This document shows positions 1 to 8,718 of a DNA stretch of 53,953 nucleotides, piece by piece. The notes under the pieces are model-generated. The model saw only the letters and a list, made by a program, of their open reading frames with translations, ran no database searches and was not told where the DNA came from. How positions within the stretch are numbered: position 1 is the stretch's first letter; every line of letters starts with the position of its first letter. A program made the translations under genes and the position numbers. This stretch comes from WJLY01 sp964399265 (lineage in GTDB: Bacteria; Joyebacterota; Joyebacteria; Joyebacterales; Joyebacteraceae): positions 1 to 53,953 of the forward strand of contig CAYNQF010000006.1 of NCBI GenBank assembly GCA_964399265.1. The letters are read 5' to 3'.

Positions 1-2
1 CT

Positions 3-443
3 CCGACCGATCCGCCTCCCTCCGGCGGCGGATCTTCCATGAGGCTGTCGGCCCAGACGGGCTTCGCCGGCACCAGCGAAACGACCATCTCCGGAGTCGT
101 CGTTGACAAGGCCGGCAAGCCGCTCGGGGACGTCGCGGCGAAGCTGTACGTAGGCGGCCTCCTGACCGACGAGGTTCTGACGTCGGCAGACGGAACGTTC
201 GAGATCGTCCAGCTCATTGACTACGCGAAGGACGTCACGATCGACATGTGGTTCGTGCCGCCGGGACAGGACATGGTCATGGAAGACGTGATCCTCAAGG
301 AGAGCAGCTCCGCAAGGCAGAACGGTCTGTACAGCAAGTGCATCGCCCGGGTCACGCTCGACCCGATCACCGATTTCGTCGTCAGGATCCTCGATCTCGA
401 CGCACGCACGCGCATGCTCCAGACGTCGGATTGCCTGAGCTAG
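3..443 (+). CDS. C-terminal part of a secreted protein with a carboxypeptidase-regulatory-like domain (partial)
   Basis: The frame is open from the left edge, so the gene starts outside the window; the ATG at 39 is probably internal. The visible 146 codons begin with a Pro/Ser/Gly-rich linker. A beta-rich stretch follows with the pattern ISGVVVDKAGKPLGDVAA and TSADGTFEI, typical of CarboxypepD_reg-like (transthyretin-like) domains found in secreted and outer-membrane proteins of FCB-group bacteria. The rest is not recognised. A terminator hairpin lies 33 bases after the stop. The role cannot be told from this fragment; a surface or cell-wall-associated function is a guess. Confidence 0.6.
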   Translation, partial: PTDPPPSGGGSSMRLSAQTGFAGTSETTISGVVVDKAGKPLGDVAAKLYVGGLLTDEVLTSADGTFEIVQLIDYAKDVTIDMWFVPPGQDMVMEDVILKESSSARQNGLYSKCIARVTLDPITDFVVRILDLDARTRMLQTSDCLS

Positions 444-475
444 CAGGTACCGGAACAGCGGTGAAGGATAGCGAG

Positions 476-507
476 GAGCCGCGCCCTACTACGGTAGGGC
501 GCGGCTC
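476..507 (+). terminator. Rho-independent terminator hairpin
   Basis: A perfect 14-bp stem (476-489 with 494-507) closes a four-base loop (490-493) and is followed by GTTGTTT. It sits between the + strand partial gene (stop at 443) and the 3' end of the - strand lpd (stop at 614). It could stop transcription from both sides, but only the + strand side has a T-rich tail. Confidence 0.75.
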
Positions 508-613
508 GTTGTTTCGCACCTCGTTCTCAATCCGCGCGGTTCGTCGTTTGTCGGCTCGTGCTTCTGCGGCGCCTCGTTTCGCGACCCATGCTTCCCGGGT
601 CACTCCCCCTACC

Positions 614-1996
614 CTAGCCCGAGTGGATGCTGAGGCCGGAGACCGCCTCGAAGGCTTCGGCGACCGACTCCGACAGAGTCGGGTGCGCGTGGATCATGCT
701 CGCGACGGTCTCGGCAGTCAGACCCGCCTCCATCGCCAACGCGATCTCGTGCACGAGGTCGCTCGCGTGCGGGCCCACGACGACACCTCCCAAGACTCTG
801 CCGCCGCCCTTCTCGGCAAGCACCTTCACGAAACCGATGGCGTCGCCCTCCGCCACGGCCTTCCCGGACGCCGAGAACGGGAAGCGCCCGACCTCGACGG
901 CCGCTCCCCGCTCCGTCGCCTGGTGCTCAGTGATGCCTACGCTCGCGACCTCGGGCCTCGTGAACGTGCACCTCGGGACCGCCGCGTAGCTCATTCTGAC
1001 GTCTATGCCCGCAGCCTGCGACGCCGCCACTATACCCTCACGAGAGGCCACGTGCGCAAGGAGCCATCCGCCGACGACGTCGCCGACCGCATAGACCCCT
1101 TCGACCGACGTGCGCATGCGGTCATCGACGACGATGGCGCCACCATCCACCGCCACGCCGAGACCCTCGGCGTTCGCTTCCTTGACGGAGGGACGCCGCC
1201 CCATCGCGAGCAGGACCATCTCCGACTCCAACTCGTCGCCGGAGTCGAGAACGATCCTCGCGCGGCCGTCCGACACATCTATGCGCTCGACCCTGGTCCC
1301 CACGCGAATCTCGACCCCGCGCTTCTTGAGGCTGCTGCGCACGGTCCTGGCGGCGCTTTGGTCCTCTCCGGGAAGCACCTCGGGGAGCATCTCGACGAGC
1401 GTGACCTTCGTCCCCACTCCTGAGTAGAACGACGCGAACTCACATCCCACCGCTCCGGCGCCTATGATCAGCGCATCCTTGGGCAGCCCGGACCTGCCAA
1501 GGGCGTCCCTGCTGGTGACGACGACGCGCCCGTCGTACGGGAACGCGGAGGGCACAAGAGGAACCGATCCGGTGGCGAGTATGACGTTCCTTGATCTGAG
1601 CGTGACCTCGCCCTCTCCCGACGACACCGTGACGACGCCGGGCTGCTCGACCCTCGCCTCACCACGGTGAACGTCGACCTTCCTCTTCTTGAGCAGTGTC
1701 TCGACCCCGCTCCGCAGGCGCGCTACCACCCGGTCCTTTCGCTCGAAGACGGCGTCCGCGTCCACGCTCACCTCTCCCACCGCCACGCCGAAGTCGGACG
1801 CCGACCTGGCGCAGTCGGCCACGTCGACGCACGCCAGAAGCGCCTTCGTGGGGATGCACCCCCAGTTCAGGCATATGCCGCCCACTTCGGCCCTCTCGAC
1901 CAGGGCCACGCGGAGACCCAGCTGTGCAGCGCGCAGTGCCGCGACGTAGCCTCCGGGGCCGCCGCCGACAATCGTCAGATCGTAGTCCGAAGCCAT
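614..1996 (-). CDS. lpdA: Dihydrolipoamide dehydrogenase (E3 / L protein)
   Basis: This 460-residue FAD enzyme would reoxidise dihydrolipoyl groups with NAD+, as the E3 of 2-oxoacid dehydrogenases or the L protein of glycine cleavage. Visible features are the N-terminal Rossmann motif GGGPGGYVAA (about 11-20), the redox disulfide in GGICLNWGCIPTK (Cys42 and Cys47), the second dinucleotide site GAGAVGCEFA, an ATGRRP-equivalent LAMGRRP, the YAVGDVVGG FAD motif, and the C-terminal HAHPTLSE His/Glu pair of the dimer interface. An in-frame extension upstream is open, but the ATG at 1996 matches the family N-terminus and has AGGGGG a few bases before it. No E1/E2 genes are present. A full gcv set lies at 39160-43579, so L protein is a reasonable role. 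Confidence 0.95.
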   Translation of the reverse strand: MASDYDLTIVGGGPGGYVAALRAAQLGLRVALVERAEVGGICLNWGCIPTKALLACVDVADCARSASDFGVAVGEVSVDADAVFERKDRVVARLRSGVETLLKKRKVDVHRGEARVEQPGVVTVSSGEGEVTLRSRNVILATGSVPLVPSAFPYDGRVVVTSRDALGRSGLPKDALIIGAGAVGCEFASFYSGVGTKVTLVEMLPEVLPGEDQSAARTVRSSLKKRGVEIRVGTRVERIDVSDGRARIVLDSGDELESEMVLLAMGRRPSVKEANAEGLGVAVDGGAIVVDDRMRTSVEGVYAVGDVVGGWLLAHVASREGIVAASQAAGIDVRMSYAAVPRCTFTRPEVASVGITEHQATERGAAVEVGRFPFSASGKAVAEGDAIGFVKVLAEKGGGRVLGGVVVGPHASDLVHEIALAMEAGLTAETVASMIHAHPTLSESVAEAFEAVSGLSIHSG

Positions 1997-2072
1997 GAGT
2001 CCCCCTGTTGAGGCGGTTCGACGTCGGTCCGGCCGGGGCCTGCGAGACTGCACCGTCCAGCCGACCACCGTC

Positions 2073-2102
2073 AGCGTAGCTTCGCGTGGTCGCCCTTGTC
2101 AA
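2073..2102 (-). promoter_or_regulatory. Candidate promoter for lpdA
   Basis: On the - strand TTGACA (2102-2097) is followed after 18 bases by TACGCT (2078-2073), about 75 bases before the lpdA start. The -35 is perfect but the -10 is poor (3 of 6), so this is tentative. Confidence 0.3.
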
Positions 2103-2133
2103 CACCGCGCGTCCGCGCGAAGCAAGCGGGCCG

Positions 2134-2162
2134 TTGACCCGTCAACCTGGATGTGGTAGATG
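2134..2162 (+). promoter_or_regulatory. Candidate promoter for lysC
   Basis: TTGACC (2134-2139), 17 bases, then TAGATG (2157-2162), ending 32 bases before the lysC start at 2195. The -35 forms part of a small inverted repeat (TTGAC-CC-GTCAA). The -10 is weak. Confidence 0.3.
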
Positions 2163-2194
2163 AAGCTCACCTCATGAGGTCAGGAGACCTGGAC

Positions 2195-3301
2195 ATGCCC
2201 ATCGTTGTGCAGAAGTACGGCGGAACGTCGGTCGACGGTCGCGACAGGATACTGCAGGTCGCGAAGCGCGTCGCGGAGACCCACGCGGAGGGCAACGACG
2301 TGGTCGTCGTCGTCTCGGCGCAGGGCGGCACAACCGACTCACTGCTCAGCGAGGCAAGGGGCATCACGCCCGAGCCGGCGCAGCGCGAGCTCGACATGCT
2401 CGTCACCGCCGGCGAGAGAATATCGATGTCGCTCCTGGCCATCGCGCTGAACTCGCTCGGCTGCAGAGCGGTGTCGTTCACGGGTTCGCAGGTCGGGATC
2501 ATCACCGACACCAGACACACGAACGCCCGCATTCTCGAGGTCAGGCCGGCGAGGCTCGTGCGGGAGCTGGAGCGCGGCTCCGTGGTGGTCGTCGGGGGTT
2601 TCCAGGGAGTCAGCACCGAGAAGGAGGTGACGACCCTCGGACGCGGCGGCTCCGACACGACGGCCGTGGCGCTCGCCGCGGCGCTCGCGGCCGAGAGGTG
2701 CGAGATCCTGACCGACGTCGACGGCGTTCACACAGCAGACCCCAGATACGTTCCGGACGCGGCCATCATCGACGAGATCTCGTACGTGGACATGGCGGAA
2801 CTCGCGAGGTTCGGCGCGACGGTGCTCAAGGAGGACGCGATCAGATTCGCCGAGCGCGAGGGGATCGCGCTCACAGTCGGGCCCGCGTCCCAGGCGACGC
2901 CGGGGACGATAGTACTGGAGCGACCCTCCGCGCCGCAGCGCGAGGTGGTGGGCATCTCCGTAGTGAGGAGAGCGTCGCTTCTCCGCCTCGAGGCCGCAGG
3001 CGCAGCGCCGGTCCTCGCGGAGCACGGAGACCGCGTGCGATTCGTGGCCGGCGACGAAGGCGACGTGCTCGCGGCCATCGAGCGCGACGAGCTGCCGGAC
3101 GGCGAGAGAGTGAGCCTGCTCTGCGCGGTCGGACCTGACGCGGGCAGCGGATCGACGCTGTGTGCCGTCATCGAGACCGCGTCGTCCGCTGAGTGCCGGA
3201 TCCTGGCCGCGGCGTCGTGCGCGCGCTCCGTCGCCCTCGCTGTGCCCCGGGAGTCCGCCGAACGCGCGCTCCGCGCGCTTCACGACCGGTTCTTCGGATA
3301 G
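2195..3301 (+). CDS. lysC: Aspartate kinase with a reduced, divergent ACT region
   Basis: Phosphorylates aspartate, the entry step to lysine, threonine and methionine. The protein is 368 residues, shorter than the usual ~400 or more. The amino acid kinase fold is clear: VQKYGGTSV at the start, VVVVVSAQGG, LGRGGSDTTAVAL for substrate binding, and EILTDVDGVHTADPRY. The segment that normally reads VLHPR is VLKEDAIRFA here. After the kinase domain only about 115 residues remain. The first ACT domain is hard to recognise; the second survives as an LHDRFF ending without the usual SEIKIS strand. Feedback control may therefore be altered. I chose the ATG at 2195, with AGGAG 8-10 bases upstream, over an in-frame start at 2153. 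It converges with the amidohydrolase, leaving a 16-base gap. Confidence 0.88.
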   Translation: MPIVVQKYGGTSVDGRDRILQVAKRVAETHAEGNDVVVVVSAQGGTTDSLLSEARGITPEPAQRELDMLVTAGERISMSLLAIALNSLGCRAVSFTGSQVGIITDTRHTNARILEVRPARLVRELERGSVVVVGGFQGVSTEKEVTTLGRGGSDTTAVALAAALAAERCEILTDVDGVHTADPRYVPDAAIIDEISYVDMAELARFGATVLKEDAIRFAEREGIALTVGPASQATPGTIVLERPSAPQREVVGISVVRRASLLRLEAAGAAPVLAEHGDRVRFVAGDEGDVLAAIERDELPDGERVSLLCAVGPDAGSGSTLCAVIETASSAECRILAAASCARSVALAVPRESAERALRALHDRFFG

Positions 3302-3317
3302 GGCCCCGGGACGCATC

Positions 3318-4838
3318 TCACACTTCCACCCTGCTTCCCCTCATGTAGAGAGCGAGCACCTCGATGTCCTTGATGCGACCGGGCCCAACCTCGAATGGGT
3401 CCTCGGCGAGGACGGTGAAGCTCGCCTCCTTGCCCGGCTCCAGGGTCCCTCTGCGGCATTCCTCGAACCCGAACCACGCCGCTCCCGCAGTGAAGAGAGA
3501 CACCGCGTCGAAGACCGAGAGCCGCTCGTCCGCGTTCGGACGGGTCACCGCTGAGTGTATCCCCAGGAGCGAGTCGAGCGGCGTCACGTACGAGTCCGAC
3601 CCACCCGCGAGCCTGATCCCCGACCGCGACATCGTCCTGAAGGGATTCGACCTGGCCGCGCGCGCGCCGAGCCGCCTCTCGTACATTCCTCCCGGCCCAC
3701 CCCACAGGTGTTCGAACGTCGGCTGGACGCAGGCCGAGAGCCCGACGCGCCTCATCTCCGCCAGGTGCCAGGGCATCGGCAGCTCGCAGTGCTCGATGCG
3801 ATGCCTCGCCTCCCCCGCCTCGGTCCCGCACGCCCTCGCATAGCAGGTGACGGCCTGGGTGATCGCTCTCTCCCCCAGCGCATGCACCGCAATCTGGAGG
3901 CCGCGCTCGTGCGCCCGCCTCATGAAACCCGTCAGCTCGTCGTCGGAGAAGTACAGGTTCCCCAGCCCGCCGCCGTCGGCGTACGGCTCATCTAGCGCCG
4001 CGGTCTGGGAACTGAACGAACCGTCGAGTAGTATGCACCCGCCGATCCTCGGCAGCCCCAGGGACAGGACCCAGTCGATGTTCAGCGTTTGTGGGAAGAC
4101 GACCACGTCGACGACCAGGTCGTCCGCCACCTCGAGGAGCAGCTCGACGTCACGGTCACGGTCACCAGGATCTGCCGCGCCGACCAGGGAGTGGACGACA
4201 CCTACACCTCTTCCGGCCGCCGCCCGGGCCGCCGCGTGGTAAGCCTCCACACGCTCACGGTCGCTCAGAAGCTCCCCGGCGCGCGCGGCGGCACGCGAGT
4301 GGGCCTCGCCGCGCAGGACTCCCGTCGGCCTCCCGGCGGTCAGCTCGACGCCCGGGGCTCCGGGGTCCACGCCGAGCAGCTTCAAGGCGCGAGTGCTGCA
4401 TATCGAGCTGTGTCCGTCGCGGCGCCTCACGAATATCGCGAACTCCGCGGAGATGGCGTCGAGCTCTGCCGCCGCCGGGTAGCGCCCGTCGGGGAGCAGG
4501 TCCGGGTCGAACGAGTGAGCTCGCAGGATCCCGCCCTCGTGCACCCTGGCGGCCTCCGCGATGATGTCGAACACGTCGTCCATCACGGCGGCGCGGCTCA
4601 GGTCGGTGGTTGTGGCCAGGAGGCCGGTGCTCAGGAGATGCACGTGCGCGTCGTGAAGCACGGGCAGCAGGGTCGCCCCTCCCAGGTCGACCAGCGGCAC
4701 CGCCTCAAGCTCGACGGGCACCGGTCCTGACCCGATCGCGTCGATGTGTCCGGCATCGACGAACATCCAGTTCGCAACGTCGTCCGGACGCAACATGGTA
4801 CGCAGACGTCCGGTTACGACGCACCGGTCGTTAGGCAA
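3318..4838 (-). CDS. Amidohydrolase family protein (YtcJ-like, Amidohydro_3)
   Basis: A 506-residue metal-dependent hydrolase of the YtcJ/Amidohydro_3 type. It has the metal-ligand motif LHDAHVHLLSTG at about 60-70, and the later strand motifs AVHALGERA, HRIEHCELP and LAGGSDSYVTPLDS. It ends with the small C-terminal beta domain (GTLEPGKEASFTVL). The substrate cannot be told; the family acts on amides, cyclic amides and related bonds. No signal peptide is seen, so it is probably cytoplasmic. The start is TTG, supported by GAGGAGG five bases upstream. It follows the GWxTD gene after a gap of about 90 bases and may be read through from that operon. Confidence 0.85.
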   Translation of the reverse strand: MPNDRCVVTGRLRTMLRPDDVANWMFVDAGHIDAIGSGPVPVELEAVPLVDLGGATLLPVLHDAHVHLLSTGLLATTTDLSRAAVMDDVFDIIAEAARVHEGGILRAHSFDPDLLPDGRYPAAAELDAISAEFAIFVRRRDGHSSICSTRALKLLGVDPGAPGVELTAGRPTGVLRGEAHSRAAARAGELLSDRERVEAYHAAARAAAGRGVGVVHSLVGAADPGDRDRDVELLLEVADDLVVDVVVFPQTLNIDWVLSLGLPRIGGCILLDGSFSSQTAALDEPYADGGGLGNLYFSDDELTGFMRRAHERGLQIAVHALGERAITQAVTCYARACGTEAGEARHRIEHCELPMPWHLAEMRRVGLSACVQPTFEHLWGGPGGMYERRLGARAARSNPFRTMSRSGIRLAGGSDSYVTPLDSLLGIHSAVTRPNADERLSVFDAVSLFTAGAAWFGFEECRRGTLEPGKEASFTVLAEDPFEVGPGRIKDIEVLALYMRGSRVEV

Positions 4839-4929
4839 GGGTGCCTCCTCTGTCCAGCGGTGATTCCAGCGATGCAGGGCCGTCTGAGCGACGCACGCCT
4901 CGCGGCGCCCGACGCGGGCCGGCGCGGCG

Positions 4930-6189
4930 TCAGATGCGAGAGACCTCGACGAGCTTGTACTCCCCGAACCCGTCGCGATCGACGAAGATGTACTTCGTGT
5001 GCTCGCCGTAGTAGTACCACGTCTCCCACGCGTTCAGCATCTTGCCGATGGGCTGCGAGTCGACGTCGTCGGGCTCGCCGTGCTGGATGTAGATGCGGCC
5101 CATGTCGGTCTGCCACCCCTCGATCGTGGACCTGAAGCGCGTGTTGGCCTCGCCGAGCCTCCTCAGAAACTCCTCCCTGAACTCGTTCCATTCCGTCGAG
5201 GGGTTCGGGTCGTTCCTCTTCCAGAAGTCGGCCCAGGCCTGCTCGCGCAGCTCCGGCGGGGCGTTCATCAGGCGTTCCATGTCCTCGCGCGAGGCGACGT
5301 AGCTGATCTGAGCGATCATCTTGTCGAAGTCCTCGCCCCAGCTTCTCGGCGAGGTGATCACGCGGAAACGGGCGCGCCGCACGGCCTTGTCGTTGCCTTC
5401 CAGGGTACGGACACGCACCTTCGCGAAGTAGTTGCCCACCTCCATATCGAGGACGCCGAACGACCTCTCGTTCTCCGTGAGGAACGTCGACTGCAGGACC
5501 GTGTCCTTCTCGCTCTTCTGCACGTATCCCTGGCTGGTCTCGACAGAGACCTCAAGTTCATACCTCGTTCCGGGTGCCGCGTATACCGGTATTCTGAGAT
5601 GGACTATGGGATTGTCCTCTCCATACTCACGCGCCGGCTCGATCACTGAGGCCGTGTCCGCGCCCTCACGCTCGAAGACTATTGGTCCGAGCGTCACGCC
5701 CTCCTCGGATATCTCCGGGATCTCCACCATGGCCTCGACGGCGCCTTTCGAACGCGTGTCCAAGCTTTCGAGTTCCACCTTCAGGCGGTAGTTGCCGGCG
5801 GGCGCCTTGAGTTCCAGCTGCTCCCGGATGGTCATCCTGCGCGAGTTCGTCTTCTCGTACTCGTCGACCCTGACCTCGCGCCGCCACGAGTCGCCGGTCA
5901 CCTGGTCGCCGTCTCTGTCGTATAGGATGGCGGTGACCTCGTACCTCGCTCTGTAGTCGTCGCCGGCCTTGAGGAAGAGGAGTTCGTCGTAGGAGACTGC
6001 GTACGATATCGTTATCGTACCCTCGCCCCCCGACTCGACCGGCTCCGCCGAGGCGTCGGCCGCGAAACGGATGCCGCCCACGCTGGGCGGCGCCCCCATG
6101 TCGACCTGCGCCGGCGCCGATGTGAAGAGAGAGAGACAGAGCACAATTGCTGCAAGGGGGGGGACAACGAGGTGTCTGCTACGCATCAT
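4930..6189 (-). CDS. GWxTD domain-containing exported protein
   Basis: This 419-residue protein has an N-terminal signal peptide (hydrophobic core about 8-23, cleavage near SAPAQ). A beta-rich region of about 230 residues resembles Ig or C2-like sandwiches. The C-terminal ~110 residues are the GWxTD domain, with motif GWQTDMGRIY followed by IQHGEPDDVDS and a terminal WYYYGEHTKYIFVDRDGFG block. GWxTD proteins are typical of Bacteroidetes, Gemmatimonadetes and related candidate phyla; their role is unknown. Its ATG overlaps the stop of the upstream permease (ATGA), with GAGG just before, so translation is coupled. That links it to the TolC/adaptor/MacB export system, perhaps as an envelope accessory factor. 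Confidence 0.85.
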   Translation of the reverse strand: MMRSRHLVVPPLAAIVLCLSLFTSAPAQVDMGAPPSVGGIRFAADASAEPVESGGEGTITISYAVSYDELLFLKAGDDYRARYEVTAILYDRDGDQVTGDSWRREVRVDEYEKTNSRRMTIREQLELKAPAGNYRLKVELESLDTRSKGAVEAMVEIPEISEEGVTLGPIVFEREGADTASVIEPAREYGEDNPIVHLRIPVYAAPGTRYELEVSVETSQGYVQKSEKDTVLQSTFLTENERSFGVLDMEVGNYFAKVRVRTLEGNDKAVRRARFRVITSPRSWGEDFDKMIAQISYVASREDMERLMNAPPELREQAWADFWKRNDPNPSTEWNEFREEFLRRLGEANTRFRSTIEGWQTDMGRIYIQHGEPDDVDSQPIGKMLNAWETWYYYGEHTKYIFVDRDGFGEYKLVEVSRI

Positions 6190-7475
6190 TCATACCTCAA
6201 TGCCACAATGGGATCCAGCTTCGCGGCCTTCGACGCCGGGAACAGCCCGAAGAACACCCCGACGCCTATCGACACGCCGAGTGCCACTACGACCGACCAC
6301 GGCTCCAGCCTGGCGGGCAGAGGGGTCAGGTGCTCGACCACCGCACCGATGCCGAGCGCTGCGAGGAGCCCGAACAGCCCTCCCACGCCTGACAGGACGG
6401 CGGCCTCGACCAGAAACTGCGCCGCGACGTCGCGCGACCTCGCGCCGACGGCCTTCCTGATGCCTATCTCCCGCGTCCGCTCGGTCACCGACACCAGCAT
6501 GATGTTCATGATGCCGACGCCGCCAACGACGAGGGCGATGGCCGATATTCCTATCATGACTATCCACGTGACCCGCGTCAAGTTCTCGTACATTTCGACG
6601 AGCTGAGACTGCGTCACGATCTCGAAGTTGTTGGGCTCGTTCGGTCCGAGCCCGCGCCGCAGCCGCAGCACACGCTCGACCTGCTCCATCGCCTCATCGA
6701 TCTCGTCGCCGTTGCGAGCCTTCAAGGAGAGCCTCGTCGTCAATCTCGAACCGAACAACTTGTTCACGGTCTTGAACGGGATGATGACGTAGTCGTCGAG
6801 GCTCTGGCCGAACATCTCCCCCGCGGGTTCCATCACGCCGACGACGAGGAAGCGGCGCCCGCCGATCATGACGTGGTCGCCCAGAGGGTCCGACGCAGGA
6901 AAGAGATGCTCCTTCACCGGCGCGCCCAGGACCGCGACCTGCTTCTTGCGGTCGGCCTCCGGCCACGCGAAGAAGCGCCCTTCGCCCACGGCGCTGTCGG
7001 TCACGTACTGGAACTCCGGGGTGACTCCGACGATCGGGATCTCGCGGGTGGACTCTCCGCCGTTCCGGACCTTCTTCGTCACTATGCTCTGAGGTGAGAC
7101 GGCCACCACCGCGGGGCACAGCCGTTCGATCGCCTCGGCGTCCGCGTAGGTGAAGTCGGGCCTCTTCAGGTACTCGAGGTACTGAGCGTAGTCCACGTTG
7201 CTCACGGGGAGCTTGCTGACGGTGAACGTGTTGGTGCCCATCTGACTGAAGACGTCCATCACGCTCGCGTTGACGCCGGAGATGAGCGAGACCATCGCGA
7301 CGACGTTCATCACGCCGATCATGATGCCGAGGGCGGTGAGCATCGCGCGCACCTTGTTCGCGCGGATGGCCACGAACGCCGCCAGCACGCTCTCCATGAA
7401 CCTGTTGGACGGGACCCCGCCCGGCGAGGACGCGGCCCACTTGAGCTTCTTCAGGCTCTTCGTCCGCTCGTTCAT
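6186..7475 (-). CDS. MacB/FtsX-type ABC transporter permease (second copy)
   Basis: A 429-residue inner-membrane permease. It has one N-terminal TM helix (KVRAMLTALGIMIGVMNVVA, about 39-58), a long periplasmic MacB_PCD domain, then three C-terminal TM helices of the FtsX core. The cytoplasmic coupling motif VTERTREIGIRKAVGARSR lies in the FtsX region, and the protein ends VALRYE like its neighbour. It starts with ATG inside the stop of the preceding permease gene (ATGA overlap) with GAGG five bases upstream. The first ~25 residues are a charged cytoplasmic extension the paralogue lacks. Together with the paralogue and one ATPase it would form a heterodimeric mechanotransmission-type exporter. 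Confidence 0.93.
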   Translation of the reverse strand: MNERTKSLKKLKWAASSPGGVPSNRFMESVLAAFVAIRANKVRAMLTALGIMIGVMNVVAMVSLISGVNASVMDVFSQMGTNTFTVSKLPVSNVDYAQYLEYLKRPDFTYADAEAIERLCPAVVAVSPQSIVTKKVRNGGESTREIPIVGVTPEFQYVTDSAVGEGRFFAWPEADRKKQVAVLGAPVKEHLFPASDPLGDHVMIGGRRFLVVGVMEPAGEMFGQSLDDYVIIPFKTVNKLFGSRLTTRLSLKARNGDEIDEAMEQVERVLRLRRGLGPNEPNNFEIVTQSQLVEMYENLTRVTWIVMIGISAIALVVGGVGIMNIMLVSVTERTREIGIRKAVGARSRDVAAQFLVEAAVLSGVGGLFGLLAALGIGAVVEHLTPLPARLEPWSVVVALGVSIGVGVFFGLFPASKAAKLDPIVALRYE

Positions 7476-8683
7476 TCGTACCTCAACGCCTCTATGGGCC
7501 TGAGCCGGCCCGCCCTGGAGGCCGGGTAGACGCCGAACAGGAGCCCCGTGACCAGCGCGAACGCCGTCGCCAGCGCCACGGACGTGAGGGTAACTGCGGC
7601 CGGCAGCGGGCTCACCTTGCCCACGAGGAAGCCGAGGCCACCGCCACCCAGTATGCCGACGAGTCCGCCGATGCAGGTCAGGATGACCGACTCGACGAGG
7701 AACTGCGACGTGATGTCAAAGCGGCGCGCCCCGATCGCCTTTCGGACTCCGATCTCCCTCGTGCGTTCCGCCACGGAGACGAGCATCACGTTCATAACGC
7801 CGATGCCGCCCACGAGGAGCGCCAGCGCGACGATTCCGACCATCGCCATGTACAACACGCCGGTCAGCTGGCCGTAGAAGGAGGCGAGGTCGTCCTGTGT
7901 GTTGATGGAGAAGTCGTCGGGGGCGCCCTGCGGAACCTTGCGTCTGATCCGCATGAGCTGCCTTATGTCCTCGATGGCCTTGTCCATCGTGACCCCCTCG
8001 GCCGGCTGGCAGTCGATGACGACCGAGCGCCTGTGGCCGTACGACTTCTCGAACGTCGTGAACGGGATCAGAACGAGGCTGTCGAGGCTGTTCCCAAGAA
8101 TGTCGCCCTTCTCCTCTAGCACACCGACCACCGTGAAGCGCTGTCCGCCGACGCGGATGTCCTTGCCGATCGGGTCGCGAAGGTCGAACAGCTCGGACGC
8201 CACGTCCGCTCCGAGCACGGCGGCGGTCCGCCTGCGCTCCACATCGATGGCCGTGATGAACCTGCCGGCCTCCACGGCGAAGTTGTCGATCGTCTCGTAC
8301 TCCGGGGTCGTGCCGGTCACGAGCGTGAACCTGACGCTGTTGCCCTCGTAGGAGATGTTCCTGCGCGTGTGGATGTTGGGCGCCGTGAGACCTACGGAGG
8401 GTAGCCTGGAGACGGCCTCCGCGTCCTCGAGCGTGATGATCTTGCGATCCTGGTACTCCTCGACGTCGCCCACCTGGACCCAGGGGTACCTGCTGACCGA
8501 GATGATGTCTGTGCCGACCGACTGGAACTGCGCGGCGACCGTGCGGTTCAGACCCGAGATGAGCGACATCACGGCAACGAGCGCACCGGTCCCTATCACG
8601 ATGCCAAGCATCGTGAGGGCGGAACGCATCCTGTGCGACCAGAGCGTCCTGATCGCCGACCTCAGGGTCTCGCCGAACTCCAT
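7472..8683 (-). CDS. MacB/FtsX-type ABC transporter permease (first copy)
   Basis: This 403-residue protein is paralogous to the next gene. It has an N-terminal TM helix after MRSALTMLGIVIGTGALVA, a periplasmic MacB_PCD domain, and a C-terminal FtsX domain with SVAERTREIGVRKAIGARR and three TM helices, ending EALRYE. Unlike classical MacB it has no fused ATPase; the ATPase is the separate gene just upstream. The stop overlaps the ATG of the second permease, so the two are probably made in equal amounts and pair. The substrate is unknown; lipoproteins, peptides and antibiotics are exported by relatives. Confidence 0.93.
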   Translation of the reverse strand: MEFGETLRSAIRTLWSHRMRSALTMLGIVIGTGALVAVMSLISGLNRTVAAQFQSVGTDIISVSRYPWVQVGDVEEYQDRKIITLEDAEAVSRLPSVGLTAPNIHTRRNISYEGNSVRFTLVTGTTPEYETIDNFAVEAGRFITAIDVERRRTAAVLGADVASELFDLRDPIGKDIRVGGQRFTVVGVLEEKGDILGNSLDSLVLIPFTTFEKSYGHRRSVVIDCQPAEGVTMDKAIEDIRQLMRIRRKVPQGAPDDFSINTQDDLASFYGQLTGVLYMAMVGIVALALLVGGIGVMNVMLVSVAERTREIGVRKAIGARRFDITSQFLVESVILTCIGGLVGILGGGGLGFLVGKVSPLPAAVTLTSVALATAFALVTGLLFGVYPASRAGRLRPIEALRYE

Positions 8684-8718
8684 GGAACGCCCCCGCTCTG
8701 GGGATGGTACGCGGCCGC

